The notes under the pieces: generated by a model
The model's input: the letters and a program-made list of their open reading frames with translations, nothing else
Database searches by the model: none
What the model was told of the DNA's origin: nothing
Assembly: GCA_903887775.1 (NCBI GenBank)
Contig: CAISRB010000011.1
Span: 1-64,000, forward strand
Direction of reading: 5' to 3'
Length of the DNA: 64,000 nt
DNA from: an uncultured Bacteroidales bacterium
GTDB lineage: Bacteria > Bacteroidota > Bacteroidia > Bacteroidales > FEN-979
Translations under genes and position numbers: made by a program
In this document: in pieces, positions 33,099-41,490 of the stretch
Numbering within the stretch: position 1 is the stretch's first letter
How the letters are laid out: the number at the start of each line of letters is the position of its first letter

Positions 33099-35054
33099 TT
33101 ATTTTGGTTTGAATGTTAACTGCCGGAGTATTGTCTGTCCAATGGGAATCAGGATCACCGCTTCATTTTTCCGGCTTACAGGGTTGTACAGGGCTGTTGA
33201 AAATTCCAGCCTGCCTGGTTTCGTCTGTTTTACCTTTTCATCGGCAAACTCAAGCACGTTCATAGTAACAGGCCTGTATGTCATATCCCGGAATCCTTTC
33301 AGAGGATAGGTCTTTGTTTGTTTCCCTATACTTTGAATGGGGCGGGCCAATACCAGCGCGCCGTATGTGAAATAATACTCCCCGTTAATGTCCTGCAGGA
33401 CCTGGACTTCCGGAAAAAATTGAATGTTTACAGATTGTTCACCTTTCCACCGCCTGTGAATTATTATAAAACCCTTTTCTTCACGGTATTCCTCGCTTAC
33501 TATGATTTTATTGGCCCAAAGTGGTCTCCTGATCTTAAGATCAAATTCAGAGTCAAATGTTTTAACATTGAATACCAGTGTGTTATCGTAGGGGTATGCG
33601 GTCTGTTCTTCTATATTTACACGCTTTCCTTTAAAGGTTGTTTCAACTTCACAGGGCCCGAGCAGTGTGGCAATAAGTCCATGGTCATCCTTCATCCACA
33701 TGTTTTGAACATAACAGGGAGCTATGCGGCCGGCATTCGGGACACAACAAACTGCCACGTCCTGATGTACGGGCGAGTATTTATATCGGTTCTGGTTTTT
33801 TGCTGTCGTATCACCGTTCAGGCCACCGCACATCGAATAGGAGTTGTCTGTTTTAAGGTATGCGATTGAGCTTTCAAAAGGATTTCTGGATCCTTGTGCA
33901 GCATTAAAGAACAGCTTCTCGGTAAACTCACCGAAATCAGCCTCTCCGGTTTTTGACAACAGGTCTGCATAGCTGTTCATGAGTTCCTGAATGGAGCAGT
34001 ACTCGTATCCACGTTCAGTGGCATCTGCTCTCTTTCCTGCAATCCATTCATCTCCCACCGGGCCTCCGGAGGCCGTTGTATTATTACTGATCTTCTGAAG
34101 GAAATTTTTAAGTGCGTTTTTTAGTTCCGGGCTGCCTGATGCATAATAAGCTGCTGCAAGGGAACGGAGATGCTCGTATGTATGTACCCCATGCCCTTTC
34201 AGGGGTCCGGAGGTATCGCTTAATTTACCGTATTGTGCATCCTCATTCAGGTTCTGTTCTGAAAAATCCTTATACAAAAAAATGCAGTAATCCCTGTATT
34301 CGGTCTTCCCGGTGATCCTCCATAATTCCTCAAGAACATCAGTGAATGCGAGCCCGTGCGTTAGCCCCCCGGCATATGGATTGACCGAATAAAAAGGATG
34401 TGAAGCATAAGCAGGATAATTGATCATGACATTCTGCACCGCTCTTTCAATATCCTTCAGCACGGTATAGTTTCTGACGAACTCATACCAGGCCAGCAAC
34501 CCTCTGAGCAGGGTGGTTTTTGACCACAACTCCCCATTCTCATTATCGAATTTATAGCGCAGGTCAGGATCATAGATCCCAAGGTAACCATCCGCATCCT
34601 GGGTTGAAAGCATTTTCTGCACATAATCTTTCGCTTTCGAAAGATGATCCTGGTCCCCGGCAATTATGGCCGACCGGATATAACCATCACGCCAGTTGCT
34701 CTGGGTTTCACTGTTCCACCAAAGGAACTGGGCCTGTAATTCTCCGTTTTCAGTAATTGCGCCCACATCCTTCGACTTGTCATTCCTGCTTAACCTGTTT
34801 TTTCCATAGATATCATCACGGAGGATAAGATCAGGAGCCAGGGAGTCAAGGTGGCCTGTGAAACCGTTAAGGTTTTCCTGTACCTGTTCTTTTATCCATC
34901 CCGTAGGAAGTATTTCGAAGAATGGCAGGGGCTGGAAGGTTTCAGGAATACCCCCGGTCTTTTGAAAGGCATTGCTTTCCTGGGCTTCTGATCTGTGAGC
35001 TGACATCAGAATGCAATAAAAAATGAAAATAGTGCAAACAGAGGCATATTTCAT
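33099..35054 (-). CDS. GH127-like beta-L-arabinofuranosidase family protein (DUF1680)
   Basis: 651 residues with signal peptide (MSAHRSEAQ). An (alpha/alpha)6 catalytic domain covers about 40-450, followed by beta-sandwich domains to the end. Family residues are visible: YEYCSIQE (the Glu/Cys of the Zn site) and AVCCVPNAGR (the Cys pair, one of which is the nucleophile in characterised GH127). The opening is PFFEILPTGWIKEQVQENLNG. Known members remove beta-L-arabinofuranose or related sugars, and many DUF1680 members are uncharacterised. Its place inside a starch operon is unexpected, so its substrate may be a different alpha-glucan-linked sugar. It lies 41 bp downstream of a GH13 gene. Confidence 0.78.
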   Translation of the reverse strand: MKYASVCTIFIFYCILMSAHRSEAQESNAFQKTGGIPETFQPLPFFEILPTGWIKEQVQENLNGFTGHLDSLAPDLILRDDIYGKNRLSRNDKSKDVGAITENGELQAQFLWWNSETQSNWRDGYIRSAIIAGDQDHLSKAKDYVQKMLSTQDADGYLGIYDPDLRYKFDNENGELWSKTTLLRGLLAWYEFVRNYTVLKDIERAVQNVMINYPAYASHPFYSVNPYAGGLTHGLAFTDVLEELWRITGKTEYRDYCIFLYKDFSEQNLNEDAQYGKLSDTSGPLKGHGVHTYEHLRSLAAAYYASGSPELKNALKNFLQKISNNTTASGGPVGDEWIAGKRADATERGYEYCSIQELMNSYADLLSKTGEADFGEFTEKLFFNAAQGSRNPFESSIAYLKTDNSYSMCGGLNGDTTAKNQNRYKYSPVHQDVAVCCVPNAGRIAPCYVQNMWMKDDHGLIATLLGPCEVETTFKGKRVNIEEQTAYPYDNTLVFNVKTFDSEFDLKIRRPLWANKIIVSEEYREEKGFIIIHRRWKGEQSVNIQFFPEVQVLQDINGEYYFTYGALVLARPIQSIGKQTKTYPLKGFRDMTYRPVTMNVLEFADEKVKQTKPGRLEFSTALYNPVSRKNEAVILIPIGQTILRQLTFKPK

Positions 35055-35095
35055 GACCGGTCAAAATCAGCAGTTATTGTACGCTCCTTTATGGC

Positions 35096-36454
35096 TTACC
35101 GTTTCTGGTAAACCCGGTATTCCCAGGCTTTGAGTGTCAGGGTCTGAACATTTCCAAGATTCAGATTCTGGCTGTCCAGTACAGGTTCCCATTTCTCGGA
35201 AGGAATACCATCTGGAAATTTTACAGTACATGGAACAGACGACAAATTAAGAATAACTAAAACCTTGTTGTTGTCTTTCTCCCTCATAAATGAATATACC
35301 GACTTCTCCTGGTCATTACGGACCTTCGAAAATGTTAAGCCAACATTGCCGTTTTGCATGGCCTTATTTGTTTTCTTCAGGTCGCAAAGTGTGGTATAGA
35401 AGTCCTGCAGAGGGTATGTACCCCATTTAACCGTATCCTTGTCGAAAAAGCGCAGCCTTTTACTCATTGCCGACTCCTGGCCTGTATATATAAGAGGGAA
35501 GCCCGGAAATGTAAAACAGAAAACTGCAAAAGTTTTAGCGGCAGGCCCAAGTCGTTCATATTCGCTTCCATTCCATGAGTTTTCATCATGGTTGGTAGTG
35601 AATCTCATCCTGTATGCATCGGCATGAAATCTTTTCATCTCTGAAGTAAACACCGAATCAATCTTATCGGCTGTTTTTTTCCCTGCAGCAATGTCATTCG
35701 TGAGTTTGTAAAGGTCCCAGGAATAGGTGGCGTCGAAAGCAGTATCATGCATTTCCGGAGTTTCCCATTCGGCCAGCATGAAAATCGGTTTGAGTTTTTT
35801 AACCTCGGGCACAGCCTTATTCCAAAAGCTTACCGGCAGCATCCCTGCCACATCGCAGCGGAAACCGTCTATATCTGCTTCCTTTACCCAGTAACACAAG
35901 GCATCGGTCATGTATTTTCTGAGTCCTGCCTTAGAATAGTCCAGGCCGGCAACGTCGGTCCAATCTGCGACAGGAGGGATGATGTTCCCCTTTGCATCCT
36001 TCTTATACCAGTCGGGGTGCTTTGTGATCAGGTTGTTGTCCCATGAAGTATGGTTGGCAACCCAATCGATGATCACATACATCCCAAGTTCGTGGGCCTT
36101 GCTTACCAGCTCTTTCAGATCGGCCAGGGTCCCGAATTCGGAATTCACCGCCAGATAATCCTTCACAGCATAATAACTGCCCAGGCTGCCTTTGCGGTTT
36201 TTAACACCTATAGGATTTATCGGCATCAGCCATAAAATGTCAACGCCCATTTTTTTCAGGCGCGGCAGATTTTGCTGAAACGCCTTGAAAGTGCCTTCAG
36301 GTGTGTATTGTCTTACATTGACTTCATAGATCGTAGCATTACGGCTCCAATCTGGGTGGCCTGGTTTTCCAGCCTGGCTTGATGATTCCGTTTTTGGCTT
36401 ACATGCACTCATGACCAGGAGGATTGAAACAAATAGGATCAGTGTTTTTTTCAT
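35096..36454 (-). CDS. GH13 alpha-amylase lipoprotein
   Basis: 452 residues. Lipobox LLVMSACKPK (Cys18). A compact GH13 enzyme without accessory modules: WSRNATIYEVNVRQYTPEG, region I IDWVANHTSWD, region II DIDGFRCDVAGM (Asp), region III FMLAEWET (Glu), region IV TTNHDENSW (Asp). A small C-terminal beta domain ends WEYRVYQKR. It probably hydrolyses maltooligosaccharides while anchored to a membrane. It starts 7 bp after the preceding GH13 gene. Confidence 0.88.
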   Translation of the reverse strand: MKKTLILFVSILLVMSACKPKTESSSQAGKPGHPDWSRNATIYEVNVRQYTPEGTFKAFQQNLPRLKKMGVDILWLMPINPIGVKNRKGSLGSYYAVKDYLAVNSEFGTLADLKELVSKAHELGMYVIIDWVANHTSWDNNLITKHPDWYKKDAKGNIIPPVADWTDVAGLDYSKAGLRKYMTDALCYWVKEADIDGFRCDVAGMLPVSFWNKAVPEVKKLKPIFMLAEWETPEMHDTAFDATYSWDLYKLTNDIAAGKKTADKIDSVFTSEMKRFHADAYRMRFTTNHDENSWNGSEYERLGPAAKTFAVFCFTFPGFPLIYTGQESAMSKRLRFFDKDTVKWGTYPLQDFYTTLCDLKKTNKAMQNGNVGLTFSKVRNDQEKSVYSFMREKDNNKVLVILNLSSVPCTVKFPDGIPSEKWEPVLDSQNLNLGNVQTLTLKAWEYRVYQKR

Positions 36455-36461
36455 AAATCAA

Positions 36462-38849
36462 TTAATTACTTAAGAGTTCAAATGAATTACCATTAAGGGT
36501 CAGACTGACTTTCCCTTTTTCAATACTTGTTTTATTCCCAAAATTTGATGTGAATACGGAATTGGCGAATCTCTTCGGAATCTCAAACTCGATCTTCCTT
36601 GAATTTTTATCTTTATTGAATACGGCAATTACAGCCTTGTCGAAATAGGAACGCATATAGATGAAAACTTTTTCACTGACTTTGATCGTAGTGAAATCTC
36701 CGTAAATCAGCGGCAAACTCTCCCTCCGCATATTAGCAAGCTTTGAAGTGATTGCAAGGAGGTGCTTTTCATGGGTGTTCAGGCTGTCGAATTTCATCAT
36801 CCTGCGGTTGTCAGGATCGGCTGCACCGGCCATCCCGTATTCATCCCCGTAATAAATCACGGGGATCCCCGGTATGGTCATATTAAAAGCCATAAGCGAG
36901 GCAAGTTTATAGTAGCCAATCGTATCCTTCACCTGGACGTCGCGTTTCCATCCCGCTTCAGAGGCGTCTTCTGAAAGGCTCAGGGCCCCGCCTGCATAGG
37001 AAATGAAGCGTGGCATATCCTGGTTCCCCGTGATGTTGCCCATCAGGTTATGCTCTCCAAAATAGCTGAACGACTGCTGAAGCGAATAATTCAGGTCGCG
37101 GAAGGACGTATAGTCCTGGGCAAAAGTATTCTTTGCATCCCAGTAAAGATTGAACTCGAACTGGGCGTCAAGCATACCGGGATTGATATAGCTCCTGATC
37201 AGTTCCCGGCTGCCGAAAGTTTCACCGATCTGGTATACCTTTCTGCCTTGGGGAATGACAACCTGCTGAGTGAGTTTTTTATTCAACACACGCCAGTAGT
37301 TTTCAGGGACGTGTTTTGCAGCGTCATGCCTGAAACCGTCAATATTGTATTCCCTGATCCAGAAGGTGGCCGAATCGGAAACCATTTCAGTAACCTCAGG
37401 CCGTGTGAGATCAAAAGTTGGCAGGAAAATGTCGAACCAGGTAGTAAGGCGGTTCTCATCAAACATCCTGATGTTTTTTCTTTTTCCCGGAAGGTCCAGC
37501 ACCGTTATCCAGTCGGGATGTGCTTTGAAAACTGCATATTCCTGGTGTGCGTGATGGGAAACAAAATCAAGCACGATGTTCAGGCCTTTACCATGCGCAT
37601 CATTTACCAACTGGTGAAGTTCGTCAGCTGTGCCGAACCGGGTATCGACAGTCGTAAGTGTGATGGGCCAGTATCCATGATAGCCCGAGAATTTCCGGTG
37701 TGGCGCGGGAAATTCATTATATCCTTTAAGCGGGTTCTGGGTTATGGGGGATATCCAGAGTGTATTTACACCCAGTTTTGTGAAATAGCCTTCTTCAATG
37801 GCTTTCGTGATTCCGTTAAGGTCGCCTCCCATATAATTGACCTTGGGATCAATATCCTTATCTTTTATAGGGGCGTTATTTTCTTTATTCCCGTCGCGAA
37901 AGCGGTCGACCATTATAAAGTACAAAATCATTGCTTCCTGGTCAGCCCTTGTGAGTTTTGAAGCATCGGTAAGTACTTTCCCATTTTTTAAAGGCACCAG
38001 GATCTCATTTGAAATGCCGGTTTTATTAACAGCCCAGGCACGTATGAAGCTGCGCTCGAAAGAACCTGCAGTCTTGGGAACGCTGATATGTATCCCGCTG
38101 CTGTCCTGCTTCCAGAATTTGCCATCGAGGAAATGATTATCCCAGAGAACAAACACTGTGTCGGCTTTGTTCTTTAAACCCAGGATCAGCTTTTTGCCTT
38201 CAGCTTTTACAGTAAATAAGGATGGAAGTGAGGTGGAATTCAGGTTCCCAAGGGTCAGTTGGGAGTTATAGCCTCCATTATTGTTCGAGACTGAATCCGG
38301 ATTATTCCTGTCAGAAGCCCATTTGCCATCGCAGACTATCTTGTACTGGTATTTTCCCGGGTAGAGAAAGAGATCGGTATACCACTTACCATCCTTCAGG
38401 AACATATACCCTCCCGGAGGATTCCAGTCGTTCATCTGCCCCGCGATCTGCACCTTTTTGTATTTTTTGTTCCCCGGATCAAAACTGAACCGGAAATGGA
38501 TCTTCTGTGAGCGTTCCAGTATAAGTGAGTATGAAAATCCTTTCGACCAGACCGTGAGGGTGCTTAGCATGGGTATATTATGTTCCCCCGGGCTGAGGAT
38601 CATTTGCAGGGAATCCTTTGTTATCCTTGCCGTAAGTGATTTGTCAACAAAGAAAGAATCGATTTTATTCGGGTAAAGAAAATAATCACCAAGTTCAATC
38701 ACTGTGGAGTCAGCTGTGTTTACCGTTACCGGGGCTGACAACTTAAGCATCTGAGGTTCCTTTGAAACAAGGATATCGGTTCCCGAGCCGCAGGCCTGGA
38801 AAAGAAGCGCAAAGCCGAAGAGGGATAAAATGGAAGAAAACTGTTTCAT
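36462..38849 (-). CDS. GH13 lipoprotein with CBM48-like module and altered active-site motifs
   Basis: 795 residues. Lipobox LLFQACGSG (Cys20). An N-terminal beta region (25-125) precedes a CBM48-like starch module (VQIAGQMNDWNPPGG, YQYKIVCDGKW; about 130-205). A linker beta domain and the GH13 barrel (about 300-720) follow. Region II NIDGFRHDAAKH and region III YQIGETFGS keep the catalytic Asp and Glu. Region I reads LDFVSHHAHQ where DxVxNH is usual. Region IV reads GNQDMPR where NHD is usual, so the conserved His is Gln while the Asp stays. Activity is plausible, but specificity may be shifted. It lies 33 bp after the esterase gene. Confidence 0.85.
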   Translation of the reverse strand: MKQFSSILSLFGFALLFQACGSGTDILVSKEPQMLKLSAPVTVNTADSTVIELGDYFLYPNKIDSFFVDKSLTARITKDSLQMILSPGEHNIPMLSTLTVWSKGFSYSLILERSQKIHFRFSFDPGNKKYKKVQIAGQMNDWNPPGGYMFLKDGKWYTDLFLYPGKYQYKIVCDGKWASDRNNPDSVSNNNGGYNSQLTLGNLNSTSLPSLFTVKAEGKKLILGLKNKADTVFVLWDNHFLDGKFWKQDSSGIHISVPKTAGSFERSFIRAWAVNKTGISNEILVPLKNGKVLTDASKLTRADQEAMILYFIMVDRFRDGNKENNAPIKDKDIDPKVNYMGGDLNGITKAIEEGYFTKLGVNTLWISPITQNPLKGYNEFPAPHRKFSGYHGYWPITLTTVDTRFGTADELHQLVNDAHGKGLNIVLDFVSHHAHQEYAVFKAHPDWITVLDLPGKRKNIRMFDENRLTTWFDIFLPTFDLTRPEVTEMVSDSATFWIREYNIDGFRHDAAKHVPENYWRVLNKKLTQQVVIPQGRKVYQIGETFGSRELIRSYINPGMLDAQFEFNLYWDAKNTFAQDYTSFRDLNYSLQQSFSYFGEHNLMGNITGNQDMPRFISYAGGALSLSEDASEAGWKRDVQVKDTIGYYKLASLMAFNMTIPGIPVIYYGDEYGMAGAADPDNRRMMKFDSLNTHEKHLLAITSKLANMRRESLPLIYGDFTTIKVSEKVFIYMRSYFDKAVIAVFNKDKNSRKIEFEIPKRFANSVFTSNFGNKTSIEKGKVSLTLNGNSFELLSN

Positions 38850-38882
38850 ACAAGCTGTATTAAATGTGTTTACTGAAACTGA

Positions 38883-40193
38883 TTAATTGATTATGGTTAC
38901 TATCCTGCTCGTTTTGTATCCGTCGCAGAGATCGAGATGAACTCTTGACCCGGCAGGCACTGTAAACCGTATGTCGGTATTCCCCCTGAACGGATTTGGC
39001 CTGTTCCGGTCAAGGCGGATGTCATTACCCGGTAAATTTTCATTGATGCCGTTGGTATATGGAAAGAACTGCATCAATGGAAACTTCAGGTGTTCTTTCC
39101 AGTTCCCCCAGCTGTGGCCTTCATGGATCTCGCGAAAAGAAAAGGAATAGCCTTTCAACTGAAGCAGGCTGGCAAGTTCATGTACCATGGGAATGAGTTG
39201 GGCTAAATCATAAGTGCCAATGTCAAGATAAAAGTCAAGGCTGAGTTTGGGCCCATTCTGCAGGACCGAGCTTATAGCAGGTATCACATCGCTCGACTGG
39301 GCGGCTATCCTGCCGAAGATCTCAGGTTTGTTTACCCCCAGGTAAAGTGCGATGTTACCACCGTCGGAAGCGCCCAGGGTCGCACGTTTCGCGGGATCCT
39401 TGCTGGTCCTGTATTTCTGGTCGATCACGGGCATTAATTCCGTAGTAATAAACGATGTAAACAGGTCGATCTTTGTCCCTGCATATTCAGGCTGACGGTC
39501 AACAGGGGGCACGAAAACAGCAATTACAGGATTGATCATCTTATGTGCAATCAGGTAATCGAGGACATTGTTTGCCGCAGCAAGACTTATATATTCGGGG
39601 CCGTCATGGAAAAGGATTACCGGGTATTCAGCAGCCAGGGGGTAAGAAGGGGGGAGATAAACTCTGACCTGCCTGGAATTATTCAGGACATTACTGTGGA
39701 ATATGGTGTCCTTGATAGTTCCGTGAGGAATATTTGGATCAAAAATGGTTTCGACCGGCTTCGTGTTCCCGCCCATGCGTAATTCTGAATTTGGTCCGAA
39801 TCCGCCCATACAGGTATTTGGATTCCTGGGGTCAAGTATCCAGTTACTGCCCCCTGTAACCAGCTTGTAGTCGAGCCTTGCATCAGCTTCATAAACCTTT
39901 GTCAGGTACCAGAAATTCGTACCTTGTATCAGGCTCAGAGACTGGTTCGGGTTCCATTGGGTGGCATCTCCGGCAATTGCAGCGGAAGTAACGGTTCCTG
40001 TATAGATATAATGCACGATACTGTCGTGCTCAATGAAGGGAAAAGCCGTGCATGCATTGACAAAACTATCAGCTGCGGCCTGTCTCTCTGCCTGGGGCAA
40101 GCCGTTGGTATGGTCGATGAAGTGCTGAAAATCCTGGGCCTCCGAACAGGATGCCGTCAGCATGACTATTAATGCAGCAAGGCTTTTTCGCAT
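38883..40193 (-). CDS. Esterase with N-terminal CBM48-like module and shortened T9SS domain
   Basis: 436 residues. The signal peptide is MRKSLAALIVMLTASCSEAQ; the Cys could also make it a lipoprotein. A beta module (VTSAAIAGDATQWNPNQSL, LDYKLVTGG; about 60-130) resembles CBM48/E-set domains of carbohydrate esterases. An alpha/beta hydrolase of the enterochelin-esterase/CE1 type follows (RQVRVYLPPSYPLAAEYPVILFHDG-like, about 165-375), with the elbow LGASDGGN and a late His in EGHSWGNWK. The C-terminus starts like a T9SS domain (LDRNRPNPFRGNTDIRF) but jumps from LDLCDG to YKTSRIVTIIN. It therefore lacks the middle of that domain, and secretion by T9SS is doubtful. Confidence 0.78.
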   Translation of the reverse strand: MRKSLAALIVMLTASCSEAQDFQHFIDHTNGLPQAERQAAADSFVNACTAFPFIEHDSIVHYIYTGTVTSAAIAGDATQWNPNQSLSLIQGTNFWYLTKVYEADARLDYKLVTGGSNWILDPRNPNTCMGGFGPNSELRMGGNTKPVETIFDPNIPHGTIKDTIFHSNVLNNSRQVRVYLPPSYPLAAEYPVILFHDGPEYISLAAANNVLDYLIAHKMINPVIAVFVPPVDRQPEYAGTKIDLFTSFITTELMPVIDQKYRTSKDPAKRATLGASDGGNIALYLGVNKPEIFGRIAAQSSDVIPAISSVLQNGPKLSLDFYLDIGTYDLAQLIPMVHELASLLQLKGYSFSFREIHEGHSWGNWKEHLKFPLMQFFPYTNGINENLPGNDIRLDRNRPNPFRGNTDIRFTVPAGSRVHLDLCDGYKTSRIVTIIN

Positions 40194-40205
40194 GGATGGC
40201 CTGTT

Positions 40206-41468
40206 TTAGATTGAAGTCTTTTTTTCACTTACAAACATCCAGAGGAAAGCCGAAATTGCCAGGGAAATACCGCTGATAATGAAGACCATGCTTTTATCAG
40301 CTGCATGGCTTATAATCCTGCCCATGGCAAAGCTGGCCACCAGCTGGGGAAGTACGACGCTGAGATTGAAAATACCCATAAAGAATCCCATACGGCTTTT
40401 ATCCACCTTTTCCGACATGATTGCGAAGGGAAGGCTTACTACTGCAGCCCATCCGAAAGTGAGTATGCACATCATCGCATAAAGCATGAAAGGCGTTGTT
40501 GCAAAGAATACTATCCCGAAATACCCCAGGCTCATAATGCCAACCATAAGTACCTGGGTTCGCACCCTTCCGATCTTTTTGCTCATTGGTTCAAGAAGGA
40601 ATGCCGGCCAGATCGCACCAACCGCATTAAGAATGAAAAATGACCAGCCGATAAGTTGTCCAAGGTTTGCATTGCGATCGGCTGCCGGCAGGTTTTGCAT
40701 CGAAGGCATTTTCTGTTCAAGAAAAGCAAAAATATAAACGAACATGGTCTGGATGCCAAGCCAGGAAAACGCGTGTGCAAAATACAGTTTGAAAAGTTCC
40801 ACCCAATGGGTTTTGGTTTTAACCTTGCTGTCTTTATCTTCAGCTGATTTTTCGAGTACTCTTGGTTCTTCAATAAAGATGAGGGGGCCGATCGAGAAAA
40901 GGAATACAATAATGACACCGGCATAGATCAGGAAGTAATTGCTTATGAGTGCCCCCATGAGGTATGCCCCGCTGCCGAAAAGGTTTGACACGCTCTGCAT
41001 CCAGGTATATCCCTTCGTACGGGGCTGGCCATCGGGAGTGACGTCGGCAATGATGGAACGTGTCGGGTTGAAACTGATGTTGATCGAAAGATCAAGAGTA
41101 AGGGCAACGGTGACAGCCACAGCCATGATGCTTCCAATGCCGAAGAAATCGTTGATCCTTGCTATGTTCGGCAGTGCCAGGATCATGAGTGCGGCAAGCA
41201 TTCCCCCTATGATGATAAAAGGCTTTCGACGCCCGCCCCAGAACCAGATCTTATCGCTGATGAGGCCGACAAGGGGCTGGCCAAGTATACCGGCAATAGG
41301 GCCTGCAGCCCACACAATACCTATCTGGTCTATATCCAGGTTGTATTTCGTCCGCAGTATCCAGCTGAGAACTGCTATCTGTATCGAAAGGGCAAACCCC
41401 ATTGCAGTGCTCGGAAACCCTATGAGAAGGTAAAAAATGTTTGACAGTTTTTTCTGAAATGCCAGCAT
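40206..41468 (-). CDS. MFS sugar transporter
   Basis: 420 residues with about 12 membrane helices and a charged central loop (LEKSAEDKDSKVKTKTHW). It has the MFS loop 2-3 signature in SDKIWFWGGRRKPFIIIGG. Family resemblance and context point to a maltose/maltooligosaccharide:proton symporter of the inner membrane, like the MFS porters in Bacteroidota starch loci. It is distinct from the second MFS protein of the operon (47.8 kb). It sits between the neopullulanase gene (22 bp) and the esterase gene (12 bp). Confidence 0.83.
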   Translation of the reverse strand: MLAFQKKLSNIFYLLIGFPSTAMGFALSIQIAVLSWILRTKYNLDIDQIGIVWAAGPIAGILGQPLVGLISDKIWFWGGRRKPFIIIGGMLAALMILALPNIARINDFFGIGSIMAVAVTVALTLDLSINISFNPTRSIIADVTPDGQPRTKGYTWMQSVSNLFGSGAYLMGALISNYFLIYAGVIIVFLFSIGPLIFIEEPRVLEKSAEDKDSKVKTKTHWVELFKLYFAHAFSWLGIQTMFVYIFAFLEQKMPSMQNLPAADRNANLGQLIGWSFFILNAVGAIWPAFLLEPMSKKIGRVRTQVLMVGIMSLGYFGIVFFATTPFMLYAMMCILTFGWAAVVSLPFAIMSEKVDKSRMGFFMGIFNLSVVLPQLVASFAMGRIISHAADKSMVFIISGISLAISAFLWMFVSEKKTSI

Positions 41469-41490
41469 ATTGGTTGAGTTTATTGTGTGA

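Noticed and set aside
37050-37961. 303-codon plus-strand ORF opposite a GH13 gene
   Set aside because: It is an antisense open frame over a well-supported enzyme, with no recognisable domain or signal.
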